Positions 1-9,978 of a DNA stretch of 14,114 nucleotides are shown here, piece after piece. Both the position numbers and the translations under genes were made by a program. This stretch comes from Asparagopsis taxiformis (taxonomy: Eukaryota > Rhodophyta > Florideophyceae > Bonnemaisoniales > Bonnemaisoniaceae), in the NCBI GenBank assembly GCA_030407315.1, contig JALQPE010002649.1, forward strand, positions 1-14,114, in the 5' to 3' direction. How positions within the stretch are numbered: position 1 is the first letter of the stretch; each line of letters starts with the position of its first letter. Under the pieces are notes generated by a model that worked only from the letters and a program-made list of their open reading frames with translations, was not told where the DNA came from and ran no database searches.

Positions 1-1473
1 CGGATCAGTCAGATGAGCTGAACGGTGCCCGTGATGGCACACTTGTTCTCGGCTCTCGTCGGCACTGACCAAATCTTCGAAAGGGACGTGTCGTACAACC
101 CGGCAATACTGACTCATTTTCGAAAGAAAGTCCTTTGCGAGAGCCTGCCCTCACTTTCCTGCTCTTCTGTCGCATGGTGTGACGGTTGACGGGGGAGACG
201 GCGCCCTTGGGCAGTAAGACTGGTCCTCCCAGGTCCAAGTTGAAGCCTGGTTGTGTGGTCTTGTCGACGGAACCAAACCTCTCCCTCCTGTGTTGCGACG
301 AGTGGGAGTGTCATCAACCGGCTTGGGGACCTTTTCTGCGTCCGCGGCTTGTGGTGCCGGGCGGAGGACAGCCATAACGTCTTCGTCGAGGGTGTCAAAA
401 TACGCTGGCAGCTTGTCCGGATTTCCGCTTGAGAAGTATATTTCCCAGTGTGCCCCCCAGCGGTCGGACTCCGGCCAGGTGTACAGGTCCGGGTTGACGA
501 TAAGAAACTGCAACGGTCGAAGAACCTCCTCACAAGGGTCCCTAAAGCACTGTCTGGCGCACTGGTTCTTGTCTCTACTTTTCCACCATCATCATCAGGA
601 TGAGATGGGGAGCTTTGTTTGTGGTAGAGATCTAGCTTCTGCTCCATCGGTGCGAATAGACCTTCATCGAGCACGTCAAACCAATGCTCACTGCTGTCCG
701 AAAATGATGTACGGCGCCATCAACTCTTCGAAGCTGGAAAAACTTTGCGGCGTAGCCACATCGGTCCAAGCATGGTATAAAACTTGAACCACGTAACAAG
801 CTCGATTAGTGCTTTTCCGATGGGCTGGGACGCGTGCGGCTTCGTTCCCCTCTTCGGGGCCGCATCTCCTATCGGCCACGCGGCAGGTTCTTGTTGTGAT
901 TTCGGATGATAGACAACGCTTGGAAATACATCAATACCTCGAACGTTTTCCGGTGGAGCAAGAACGACGGCGCTTGGGTTCCCCGCGCTGCGGCGCCTGT
1001 AGTGGCGAAGGAAGCATGTTACACACATCCAAGTAAGAAGGTCTGCGGCACGACGTCCAAAGAAGGATGCAGTGCTCAACCCATTGCCCGATACGCTCTG
1101 CATCCTGTCTTGAAAACTCGGCAATGGGTAATGCGCCAGACGAACAATCTGCTTGGCTCGCTCAACTTTCATCTCTGCCATGACGATTTCGGCAACATCC
1201 GCCTCGACTCCAGCATTCTTCGAACGACCGCTGAAGGACATGCTGAGTCGACCTTGCAGCGACCCAAATTGTTCTTCCGTGCCCTGCGCAACCCAAGCGC
1301 CAAGGTATCCGCGTATGTGAAACCTCCCGGCTTGTCCGTCCAGTCTGCGAAACTTGAGTGGGCGAATAAATCCAGCAAGAGGCGGAGGAAGTCTTTGCCA
1401 GCGAGAGTAGTTTTCGCTGGGCGGCGCGACCTACGTTTCGACGGTGTACCCATGTCACTAGAACTCTTCCCAA
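1..1473 (-). pseudogene. Unrecognised, frame-broken minus-strand coding remnant
   Basis: I do not recognise a family. Minus-strand frames with protein-like composition succeed one another. From 1453 down to about 1240 there is a basic start (MGTPSKRRSRRPAK) followed by a DFLRLLLDLFAHSSFADW stretch. A second frame runs from about 1265 to 720 (EADVAEIVMAEMKVERAKQ). A third, from about 575 to 151, carries LQFLIVNPDLYTWPESDRW, then HWEIYFSSGNPDKLPAYFD and an Ala/Pro-rich tail. A fourth frame (238-5) has a Pro/Arg-rich end running to the window edge. The changes of frame and internal stops suggest a decayed gene or one with introns I could not place. A plus-strand ORF of 249 codons (906-1655) covers part of the same DNA and is an alternative, but its composition (many Arg, Ser and Cys) looks like a shadow. 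The strand assignment is an inference. Confidence 0.3.
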
Positions 1474-1479
1474 GGGCTA

Positions 1480-1922
1480 GCGGGGTTCGCGCAGAATTGG
1501 CACGTTTGCGTCGTCAACGATCGGATTGCTGTTGCGCCTGCGAGCTTATTCGTCATAATGGAATGAGTGGAAAATTCGGTACAGGATGGCGACCCTCGGC
1601 GAGACAGTCAAATTTGACGACGTATCTCGTGACGTTGGCACTCTTTCGTGAGTAACACTGGTGTGATATCGAACGGAACAGAGTATACGGGTACACAGCA
1701 CTGGAAAGGTCTTGAAACCCGTAACCGGTGTAGGTATAAGTTTTGATGACGGATACGTGGTAGAGAAAAAATTTTAAAAAAGATTGTGATTCCCTGCCTT
1801 TGAGTGTTTGTACTGCAAGAGCCGCCAGTCACATAGGTTGACACAGTGTTCCGCTCCAACCTTACCATGTGAGCGACATCCGGACGGCCACTGGACGTGG
1901 GGATGTCCGACTCAGATGCATA
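1480..1922. other. Non-coding spacer, no recognised feature
   Basis: No credible gene seen. An A/T-rich patch (about 1767-1785, A and T runs) precedes the first 161-bp repeat. Positions 1877-1909 carry GGACG/GGATGTCC-type motifs that recur near other repeats in the window. Confidence 0.4.
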
Positions 1923-2084
1923 TGCTGGCCAGCCCAGAAATTCTACAATTTTCGGGCAGAAAAATTATTCCAAAAAAACATCGATTTCGGCGGTCGATTG
2001 TGCCGTACGGCACACCCCCATCTCAAAAACATGTTTCACATGTGCATGTTTTTGAGAATAGCCCAAATTTTAATTCAAAGCAGG
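1923..2084 (+). repeat. ~161-bp dispersed direct repeat, copy 1
   Basis: First of three same-orientation copies (others at 3194-3353 and 3583-3743). It begins TGCTGGCCAGCCCAGAAAT and ends near AATTCAAAGCAGG. Inside it are a perfect 14-bp palindrome (GTGCCGTACGGCAC, 2000-2013) and a hairpin with perfect 12-bp arms (2022-2033 and 2045-2056, CTCAAAAACATG/CATGTTTTTGAG) around a short loop that contains CACATGTG. The family is unknown. A MITE, SINE-like element or short LTR are all possible. It has TG...CA-like ends, but I found no target-site duplication. Confidence 0.85.
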
Positions 2085-2137
2085 ATGCAGATATTCGTCT
2101 TCTATACCATTGTCAGAACACATTCGTATAACCACAT

Positions 2138-2377
2138 TTGGAGAACCTGAGCCCAGAGCTATCGGTTTTGGCGGGAGCTAAGCCATATCTCATATATATC
2201 AATGTAACTACTTACTTCCCGCCAGCTGAGTGGTGGAACCCCTGCTATTTCTACCAACGAGACCATACGGGTGTCAACTCGGCGGCAATCGTATATGATT
2301 TGGTGCTAAATTATTCAAGAGACGAATGGGCTTCGAAAAGGACCCAACTACGTCTACTTGTGATCCCATGGGTATAG
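2138..2377 (+). CDS. Short hypothetical ORF, doubtful
   Basis: A 79-codon open frame in the plus strand, containing INVTTYFPPAEWWNPCYFYQ, which has more protein-like composition than its surroundings. It lies just after the first 161-bp repeat and ends as the 113-bp tandem repeat begins. There is no recognised domain, no signal peptide and no membrane segment. It may be a chance ORF or an exon of a larger unit. Confidence 0.15.
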   Translation: MENLSPELSVLAGAKPYLIYINVTTYFPPAEWWNPCYFYQRDHTGVNSAAIVYDLVLNYSRDEWASKRTQLRLLVIPWV

Positions 2378-2730
2378 GACTATTCTATTCTTCTCCAGGC
2401 TTCCACCGTAGCCGCCTCCTCCGCCTCCGTTAATGGAAAGAATATCCGAACCGCACCTCAACATGTTCTTCATGTGATCCATGGGTACTGACATCTCACA
2501 TGCTCTCCAGGCTTCCACCGTAGCCGCCTCCTCCGCCTCCGTTAATGGCAACAATATCCAAACTGGACCTCTACATGTTTTTTCTTGTGATCCATGGGTA
2601 CTGACATCTCACATGTTCTCCAGGCTTCCTCCAAAGCCGCCACCTCCACCTCCGTTAATGGAAAGAATACCCGAACCGCAGGCTTCCTCCATAGCCGCCT
2701 CCACCTCCGTTAATGGCAAAAACATCTCAC
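2361..2730 (+). repeat. ~113-bp tandem repeat, four copies, last one shortened
   Basis: Units start with TGATCC(C)ATGGGTA at 2361, 2475 and 2588 (spacings 114 and 113). The core GCTTCC(A/T)CC... starts at 2399, 2511, 2624 and 2682. The fourth core follows the third after only 58 bp because the linker is missing. Each core reads in one plus frame as ASTVAASSASVNG-like peptide and ends its upstream linker in TCTCCAG, which resembles a 3' splice site. On the minus strand the same cores read as Gly-rich peptide. One plus-strand frame (2481-2774) crosses the last three cores, but the frame of the cores shifts between copies. Whether it is translated is unknown. Confidence 0.75.
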
Positions 2731-2774
2731 GGGCTGAAACGGACGGACGACATTGGGTTCGTTCCGCTGCGTAG

Positions 2775-3193
2775 ACGTTTAGAATCTTGTTAGAAAAAAG
2801 TAAACGAAAGAGAATGACATCTCATCTCTGTCGCAATATGTTCCATTTTCAAGTTCTCGGGTTCCACACCCATCAAGGCCTGGATCGACCCCTCTTCGAT
2901 GGATAGGACAAATAGTGGAAGGCTTTTAAGCCTGTGACCAAGCGGCTATTGATTGGTTGGAGGAAGGAAATTACAGAGGAAATTTAGCTGAGTACGGTGC
3001 TCGCGATAGCTGTTAGGTTAAAGTCAAATATGTGTTTTCGATTATTTTTCGTACGAAAATGTCTTGCAAAAGACGATGCTTTGTCGTTCTCCGGAGGGAG
3101 TCCGTGGCATTGCACTCAATTCGAGAGCATCGTCATGAAGGAGAGGATTCTTTCTGCTTGTTAGAATCGGTTTAGAGCACATAGCTAATGCAT
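2775..3193. other. Spacer without a recognised gene
   Basis: No gene supported. It contains a perfect 14-bp palindrome TTTTCGTACGAAAA (3046-3059), preceded by another TTTTCGATTA stretch. A minus-strand ORF (3335-3042) crosses into the second 161-bp repeat and looks like a by-product of that repeat. Confidence 0.4.
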
Positions 3194-3353
3194 TACTGGC
3201 CAGCCCAGAAATGTGTAGAATTTCGGGCAGCAAAAATATTGTAAAAAACCTTGATTTGGGCGGCCGATTGTGCCGTACGGCACACCCCCATTTCAAAAAC
3301 ATGTTCACATGTGCTGTTTTTTGAGAATAGCCCAAATTTTAATTCAAATCAGG
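3194..3353 (+). repeat. ~161-bp dispersed direct repeat, copy 2
   Basis: Begins TACTGGCCAGCCCAGAAAT and ends AATTCAAATCAGG. The 14-bp palindrome is intact (3270-3283), but the hairpin is damaged: its left arm starts TTTCAAAAACATG and the right arm has lost CAT-context bases. It is the most diverged copy, and its flanks do not carry the GGATGTCC motif found beside copies 1 and 3. Confidence 0.85.
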
Positions 3354-3582
3354 GTGTCTAATTTGGCCACAACGGCCCCAGGCACCGGCCACGGCCCCGA
3401 TCGGGGCTATCACTGGCTTCTGTAAGCACCAACTGTAAGGCTAAATGGCGTCTGACGAAGGGTCAATTTCAGGCTCAATACGCCCAGGGACAGGTCTTGG
3501 TCCTTGTTCCATCATGGTCCCGCCCCGCTCTCTCACGACCAACCTGAAATGGACGTCCGGTGGATGTCCAGCTCGATTGCAT
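3354..3582. other. Inter-repeat spacer with palindromes
   Basis: Sequence between repeat copies 2 and 3. It includes a GC-rich patch with a perfect 14-bp palindrome GCCCCGATCGGGGC (about 3394-3407) and, just before copy 3, GGACGTCCGGTGGATGTCC (3551-3569). No gene is supported. Confidence 0.45.
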
Positions 3583-3743
3583 TGCTGGCCAGCCCAGAAA
3601 TTCTAAAATTTCGGGCACAAAAAAATATTGCAAAAAACATCGATTTGGGCGGTCGATTGTGCCGTACGGCACACCCCCATCTCAAAAACATGTTCACATG
3701 TGCATGTTTTTGAGAATAGCCCAAATTTTTAATTCAAATCAGG
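3583..3743 (+). repeat. ~161-bp dispersed direct repeat, copy 3
   Basis: Best-preserved copy. It begins TGCTGGCCAGCCCAGAAAT and ends AATTCAAATCAGG. The 14-bp palindrome is at 3659-3672 and the hairpin arms are perfect (3681-3692 and 3703-3714). GGACGTC-type motifs lie on both sides (3551-3569 and 3742-3757), which hints at a larger flanked unit. It lies about 150 bp upstream of the transposon's plus-strand ORF. Confidence 0.85.
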
Positions 3744-3888
3744 ACGTCTTCCGGACATAGGGGTGCTCGCGGCCTAGCTCGACAGCTGTAATTGTACCTC
3801 ATTAAATACTGTTGATGACTGCCTACCGTATACAATCTGGACTGTTGGGTATTCTCCGGTACTTGACCTGAACGTTCATCGCAGACCG

Positions 3889-6262
3889 TTGTGGTTACCG
3901 ACACTATACAGCAATCTTTTTTGTATCTCGTGCAACTCAATCCTTCCATCGCTTCCGGGAAGGCTTCATTATGCCGCCGCGTATTGCGAAAAAGCTCCAA
4001 AGCCTCCGGGCCTCCAGAAAACCCGGTCAGCAGCTGCTGTATCGAGTGCCCGACAATCCCGTGCGAAGAAGCGGTCTGGGCCTACCGGCAGCATTGAACC
4101 GCGGTCCGGTAGTCGCAAGACGGACCGGCGCAGAACTGGGGATCCGCAGCGAGAAAGTGAGGAAGGAGGAACGGCGCGGAGAGAGATGGGGCTTGACCGA
4201 GGCAAGCGTGCTCGCAGGGACAGTGAACATCATGATGATGACATGATAGTGGCTCAAAACATGTTGGAATTGCGGCAGAGTGCTATGGCAAAGGTAGTTT
4301 CCTCCCGGGTTGGCAGATGCGGAGGTGCTGCAGACGGAGTCCCAGCCGGGGGTTCGCGAGACACTGGAGGCTGTGACCCCCACTGCGCCAACTATGCCGA
4401 GTACATCAGCCCCAGCAGGTAATGCAGTCAGGGACCCGAGGATAGCGGCAAGGGATGTTGTTCCTGAGCAACGTTCACAGGATGCCAACTATCATCGGCG
4501 GTCAGGTGGTACTGAGGGGAGAGAGCAGCCGGAGTGCGGGCCTCGTCACAACAGACTGTCATTGGTGCCAAATATGCGCGTAACGCCCCCGCGACGTCAG
4601 GCTATTGCCGATGGAGGACATCATATTCCCGATAGCGTGGGAGATGGGGGGACGTGAGGGCAGAGAGGTTGCATCCGCCGGAATCCATCGATTTAATGGC
4701 GAGTCGCATCAATGCGCAGAAGAAGAAGATCGCGGAGCTGGAAAAAAAAAGTGTTTAGCCAGGACATAGCAAACAAGGCGCTCACCACGGAGATAGTTGC
4801 GTTGGAGGCTAAGGTGAAGACTCTGCAGGCGGAAAAAGCCAGCCTTACTGCAATTGCGAGAACAGGTAGAATCAGTGATCACGGTGGCGGTAAGTCGAAC
4901 ATACAGAAAGCCCATTCCTGTGAAATACCTTGGAGTTCTTAGGGCGGTTGAGGAAAACCTGACAAAGTGGTGTGCAAGAACGAGACTATGGAGCTGGACC
5001 CTATAGCGGAACAAAACGCAGAGACGTTGGACTGGACGTACCATCGAGGTAGAGCCGGTAGAAGGGACACTTTGGAGCGAAAACGGTGTAGGATATATTG
5101 CTACCCCTCCGGGCTATATCATCAAGAATCTGCAGTGGTATACACCTTCGTACAGAGACGAGAGTGATCTGCTGAATGACTTGGTGCGACACGTACTGCG
5201 TCAAAGTCCGTGGTGTGATGTGTTTCCGATGAGGAGCAGCGTGTGTGCTGTCAAGAGGCTGTGGCGGGAGCAAGGAATTGAAAGTGAAGGTGACCAGAAA
5301 CTGTCCGACGTGATGAGTGCACGGAAGCGTAATGCGAGGGACAGATTGTTCGGTTCGCTGGGGTACACGAAATTAATGTCTAGATGCACGACGCTGACGA
5401 CGCGAGCTGAGATGGACGAGCGAGAGGACAAAAGCGCGAAGCTTCTGAGAAGCTTTTGAAACGGGAAAGCAACGGTGATTTGGATATGGGGAGGTGGCGA
5501 ACGGCACCGTTCTCAGAGCTGCGATACAGCAAAGGCATGGTTCCTGACAGCTTCGAAATGGAAGTGAATGGTGATGCATGGTTTAACAACCGAGTAGCTG
5601 TGAATGTGCTGGACATCTTCAGGGGGTATTCGATACGACCAGAACAAGTAATGGACATAGAGACGAGCAGCATACTAACGCTGGCGCGCTGTGGATGCTT
5701 GGCTAGTGACTACTGTGGAGTGTTTGGATGAACCGAAGGGGAAAGGAGGTGCACGGCAGAAGGAGTTTACAAGGCGGTACAGTCAATATGTGGGGGTAGC
5801 TTTTCAGCAATAGTTGGTATGGTGGTGTACTGCATGTCTTGTCTCCAAGGCTCGCAAGCAAGGGAAGAAACGGACGTTGTCGAGAGCGAACAGCGGACTA
5901 GTGCACAGTCACGGCATGTGTTTGCAAGCCGTACTGTGACGAGAGAGGCTGTTGAAGTGTGGCAAAGCGGAGAGGGGTCTGGAATTGTTCATGTGGTTGA
6001 TGATGTAAACCGCTGCTCATCACTTGTTCTAGTGTCCGAGGATTGGATTCAATCGCATATTACGTCAAACCTCGGTGCTGTAATGGATTGTGTGATTGCG
6101 CAAGGACTAATTGGCGCAGAACTTTTCGTCGTTGACCCATATGCTGGACACCTGAGTGCAAACCTGAGAATGTCGAAATCAATGCCCCACAGTATGGGGG
6201 CATGGAGCGGCGCCATCCAGCCACTGCTGATAAACGGTTTTGGCGTAATGGAGGATGGTTGA
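3889..6262 (+). pseudogene. Transposon companion protein (coiled coil plus novel conserved-looking domain), frame-broken
   Basis: I do not recognise this as a named family. Segments in order: 3889 to about 4310, a basic Arg/Lys/Ser-rich, probably nuclear N-terminus that contains RGKRARRDSEHHDDD; about 4303-4650, Thr/Pro/Arg-rich linker; 4651-4860, heptad-like coiled coil (RINAQKKKIAELEKK, then ALTTEIVALEAKVKTLQAE); 4860-5459, a domain with RTYRKPIPVKYLGVLRAVE, GRTIEVEPVEGT, IATPPGYIIKNLQWY and SPWCDVFPMRSSV; and 5440-6262, a C-terminal part with WFNNRVAVNVLDIFRG. Frame changes fall near 4310, 4646-4651 (six G), 4742-4750 (nine A), 4860 and 5445, and in-frame stops are TAG at 5004-5006 and TGA at 5729-5731. 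It converges on the transposase. By analogy with CACTA elements it might be the accessory DNA-binding or regulatory protein, but that is inference. The start is uncertain. Confidence 0.55.
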
Positions 6263-6409
6263 AATTAGTGCAGTAAATGTGACGTTGACTAGAAGGCTTA
6301 TCATGTAGTACATTATGAATAGAGTGCTGCGATTTAGATTTATTCTTCTTCATTATCATCTGTGAACTGGTAATCAGTGTTGGTGTAGAAGCGGTTGAGA
6401 TAGAAACGG

Positions 6410-9400
6410 TGGTCCGACCAGTGCATTTGTTTCGTAAATGGCTTGACTGGAAAGTTACTTCGTACGATGTGCACGGTGCCAGATATAGTAGATGCAGGAT
6501 GAGGTCAAACCAAGGACCACCTGCACTGTGGGATGCAGTGTCATTGCTGTCAACGGATCCGTTGTCCGGTCCCATGTGGACCACTTTAAAACAAATGCAA
6601 CCCAAGTGATTTTTCCACAGCGGTTTTTGGGGCAAAGCAGGTCATATACTGCACGAAAGCGAGTTCTACAGGTTGAAACAGGTTTGGAGACTGCAGACGT
6701 ACCAGTGCCAGGACGCGGCCTACCCATATGGTTCTGTAGTCATCGGCAGTTCCGGAGATGACGACAAAGGAGTACTGCGATCTCTTTGCGGGGCCGAATG
6801 ATGAAGTTGCAAAGACGCGCTGCTGCTTGTGCCTCGACACGTTTGTGGGGCGAAGCATGCCACTGTGCGGGTCAAAGTCGTCGGCATCTGGGACGTACCC
6901 TCCCATGACGTAGGCGGACTTTACCACGGTGACGGAAATGTCCATGTCATGTATTGGAGGGCCTTCTGCCGTGGCGCGCAGTCTAGCGAGGGTGAGGAAC
7001 GCTTGTGCAGCTGTGTCACCGAGTTGCTGGAATAGCGTTATGGTGCCAGACGGGAACGAGGAGTTGTGCAGAGCAAAAGAGTGGCAGGATCGGGCTGTCC
7101 GTCGATATCTGCAACGAGGAGGGTTGCATCCGGCAGCAGGGAGGCAAAGTCGTGCAGTGCAACGGTGAATCCGTCGCGAACGAGTACTGCACCGTCTGTG
7201 GGCGATATCATGCGTGGTTTCCCAATTTGTTCGATGGGGTGTGACCAGTTGGAGTGGCCAAGGAGAATTCCATGTGGCGAATAGTCTCTTCCATGGCTGT
7301 GGAGCGCCTTCGAGAGGTTTTTCCTATAACTCTGTTTGAACAGAAGATGCGAGTGTTCGTAGGGCCTGCATCAATATGTTCCAGGGCGCCATATCTCTGC
7401 AAGTCACCGGGAGATGGTCTAGAAGATGGAACTTGAAAGTTTTGAGACCTGTGGTGTGGAATGGGCCGAGGGTGGAGAGCATTGATTGTTTGAAATAGGA
7501 AATGGAGTTTTGGAGGCTTTCTAGTTCGGCGGCAGTCCAGTGCTTGATGCGACCGCGTTTCATGACCCATGCGACGAGGTCAGAGTATTGCGTGCAGATG
7601 GAAGTGAGGGGGGCTGTATCTACTTCGTCACAGCATGTGTCAATGAATGCTGCGATGAAAGGGAACACCATAGTCGACATGGTGATAGTCTTTGGCTGCG
7701 AGCATGCCGCGTATGCCGTCCTCCGTGAAGAGGCCGTTCAAATTGGTGCCCTTCTCACCCTTGGAGAAGTCGACATGAAGACCGGTGATGTAGTAGTCGC
7801 GTTCGATAGCGGACAGAATGCTGTTTGAGCCGGCGAGGATGGATTTTTTTTGACCTTCTTGAAGGTGCGAGGTGTCCCGGAACGGGAGGCAGTGGTGGTG
7901 GTGAGGTCTGGGGAGCTGAGGCGGTGCACAATGCACTGTTTGATGAGCTTTGAGATGCCGAGGTGGAGATGTGCAGAGGCTCGAAGGAGAAAATGTTGTA
8001 GGGGTCTAGGGGACTGTTGGTGGGTAAAAGAGCGGTCGATTCGAGGACAGAGTGTTGTTCGAGGAGGGAGAGAGCTTCGAGCGGAGCAGTTGTATGCTCC
8101 TGAGCGCTCTCTTGGCGTGCAGAGCGTGTATCATCGAGGGAGCGGGGCTGGTGTGGCGCGCTGGATTCAAGTTGAGTGGCGGGGATGTAGCAGCGGTGGC
8201 AGGGATGTGTGGTGGTAGTGCTGTTGCGAGTGCATGACAGCTCTTTGGCCTCTGGAAAGTCGCAGCAATAATTGGCTAGGATGGGAAAGCATTGGCGGGC
8301 AGTTGCAGTGGAGTCTGTGCAGGGGAACCCGGAAGAGAACGCGGTGGATAGGGACGAAAACACTTTTTCGAGTGCTTTATGAAGAATATCAATTTTGCGA
8401 GCGCGACTAGCAGAACTAGAGGTTGTCGGCATTTCATCACCGAACAAGGCGTTGGACGAAGGGTTAACAATGTACGGAAGATACCCGACGATGGTGAGGC
8501 CGGTACGGATGCAGTGGCGACGGAGGGGGGCGGAGAAGTTGAGCAGTGTGACGTGTATGGGGTATGCGACGATTGCGGAGCTCTTGAGGCTTGTGCTGCT
8601 CTTGTCGGAGTACACTTGGAGGAGGCCGGCAAAGGAGGAAGCGGTGGGATCATTTTCCTCTGCCCATACGACCTGTGGATCTTCCGAGAGCTGCACGCGC
8701 TGTCTAGTAACCTGGTGCAGCGTTTTCGCGAATTCTGTGTGTAGGGGATGAGAAAATATTGCGGTGCCGTCTGGGGCGGTCTGTGGGGAGGGGTGGAAGA
8801 GAGTATTTTGGTCGTTAGCCAGTGCTAACTGCCTGCGTAGCATGTCGACTGGGTCGCGGAGGTACAGCTGTGCCGAGTACTTACCAGTTTTGTCTGGAAT
8901 GATGTGGCTCTTGTAACCTTCGGTGCGGAAATGTGTTTCGACCATGGAAGCGGTAACGTGGCGACATTCTTCTACGGTGCGAACGGCACTGTTGAACTTT
9001 TCTAGGGAGAATGCGGGGTCTTGTAGGATGGCGATGACTTCGCTCACGCGGCCAGCGCCGGCCATGTACTCGAGGGTTGTGAGACTGGCGGCGAGGGATT
9101 GCACGAGGAGGTCTGCGCGGGAGGGGGTTGAGGTTGGTGGCAGTGGAGCGTCACAGGGTGAGTCGCTGGAGGAAGCACGACCAGATTCTGGGTCTGGGGA
9201 GCTGGGTTGCGGGAATCATGGTCGCCGTTTCGAGCAGGCTCATGGGTGACGGCAGGGACACGAACGTTGTTGAAATGTTGGGGAGAGGGGTTGAAACGGT
9301 AGCGACACGTTCGCTCATGCAGCGCGAGCGCATAAGCATCTACGCAGTAGTAGAAGCACCCCTTCATACTTGCATTCCATGTCGAGTTTTGACGCAAAAG

Positions 9401-9571
9401 GGAGGATTGCGAGCTGAACAGGGGAGACTGTGCCGTCCAGATGCGACCAATTTTATTTTTGTGGTGCTTTCGAGACTTGGAATGTAACGTGTTCGTTCGT
9501 AGTTTTGTGGGTAGTAGTTTTGTGCTCACTCCAGATGACATCCCAACGGTGGAATTTAACCGAGAGTTCAA
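6410..9571 (-). pseudogene. Plavaka/TNP2-like DDE transposase, frame-broken
   Basis: Reading down the minus strand: a zinc-finger-like C-x3-C...H-x3-C (CFYYCVDAYALALHERTC; Met at about 9367 is a plausible start); an Ala/Pro-rich linker; then the long segment 9104-7755. In that segment VYSDKSSTSLK...VAYPIHVTLLNF (residues 164-190) and IVGYLP match the transposase core, and ILANYCCDFPEAKELSC with PCHRC (residues 276-305) matches its second block. D167 and D282 are candidate catalytic acids. NIFSFEPLH then LHLGISKLIKQCIVHRL (frame change near 7968) is the family's H-D-L-H-like block. Further on come DYYITGLHVDF, TFKFHLLDHLP and EHSHLLFKQSYRKNLSKAL (near 7355), and a C-terminal YSFVVISG and CFAPKTAVEKSLG. 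Frame changes lie near 9110, 7968, 7850 (eight T), 7670, 7355, 7045 and 6600. Such enzymes cut and paste element DNA in the nucleus. The family call is good. The subfamily is less sure. Confidence 0.75.
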
Positions 9572-9978
9572 TCATTTCCAACTGTTACATCACATTGCGT
9601 GCTGGCAACGTGTGCATGGAAGGACGAACGACTGCCTGGGACATGAATTTTCAATTAATTCATTTGTAATAATAAACTTTTTTATTTCCGAACTTCGTGG
9701 AATCTGAATGTGCTTTACAGCGGATATGCCACGGATCATGTAAGGAAAGCAAATGGATTCTCATATATATGATTATATGTTATATTCGTTGTTCTCAATC
9801 CGGATCTCATTGTTCGGGGATTCACAGACCATGGCTTGGGCCATACTCAAATCACTGCCGGCGATGATTTCGAGTATACACAGCAAGACTTAAGCGGACG
9901 CTGAAAGCTGTCCGGTCGACGCCGCAGGCTCCACTTCGCCCTCACCACCGACTGATATTCTTTGACGCCTTTTGCTTT
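9572..9978. other. Probable transposon edge / AT-rich spacer
   Basis: No gene supported on the plus strand. An AT-rich patch with TATATAT-like runs lies at about 9760-9785. A terminal inverted repeat of the transposon could be here, but I could not pair one with the left side. A minus-strand ORF of about 78 codons starting at 10083 and ending at 9847 has fairly protein-like composition (KGVKEYQSVVRAKWSLRRR) but crosses the palindrome at 9979-10016 and is doubtful. Confidence 0.35.

Larger units (their letters stand above)
3744..9860. mobile_element. Degenerate Plavaka/TNP2-like (CACTA-related) DNA transposon; ends not defined
   Basis: Two convergent ORF systems meet near 6262-6410: a plus-strand companion protein and a minus-strand transposase. 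That layout suggests a single autonomous-type element. I looked for terminal inverted repeats beginning CACTA or similar, and for target-site duplications, between about 3350 and 3900 and between 9570 and 9900. I found none convincing, so the limits given are approximate. Both genes are interrupted by frameshifts and in-frame stops, so the copy as written cannot make intact proteins. Membership of the CACTA-related group comes from the transposase motifs alone. Confidence 0.6.

Noticed and set aside
906..1655. 249-codon plus-strand ORF
   Set aside because: It is long, but its composition is Arg/Ser/Cys-heavy with no recognisable block, and minus-strand frames over the same DNA look more protein-like. 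Kept only as an alternative in the feature text.
2855..2880. Possible tRNA-like B box (GGTTCCACACC)
   Set aside because: It lacks the conserved GGTTCGANTCC pattern, a matching A box at the right distance and a cloverleaf.
1923..3743. LTR pair of a small retrotransposon formed by the 161-bp repeats
   Set aside because: There are TG...CA-like ends, but no matching target-site duplications, no primer-binding site or polypurine tract I could identify, and no gag or pol between copies.
3901..3907. CACTATA as a CACTA transposon terminus
   Set aside because: It lies inside the open frame of the companion ORF, and no inverted partner was found near 9570-9900.
6492..8744. Plus-strand ORFs over the transposase region
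   Set aside because: They are shadows of the minus-strand transposase, whose motifs are clear.
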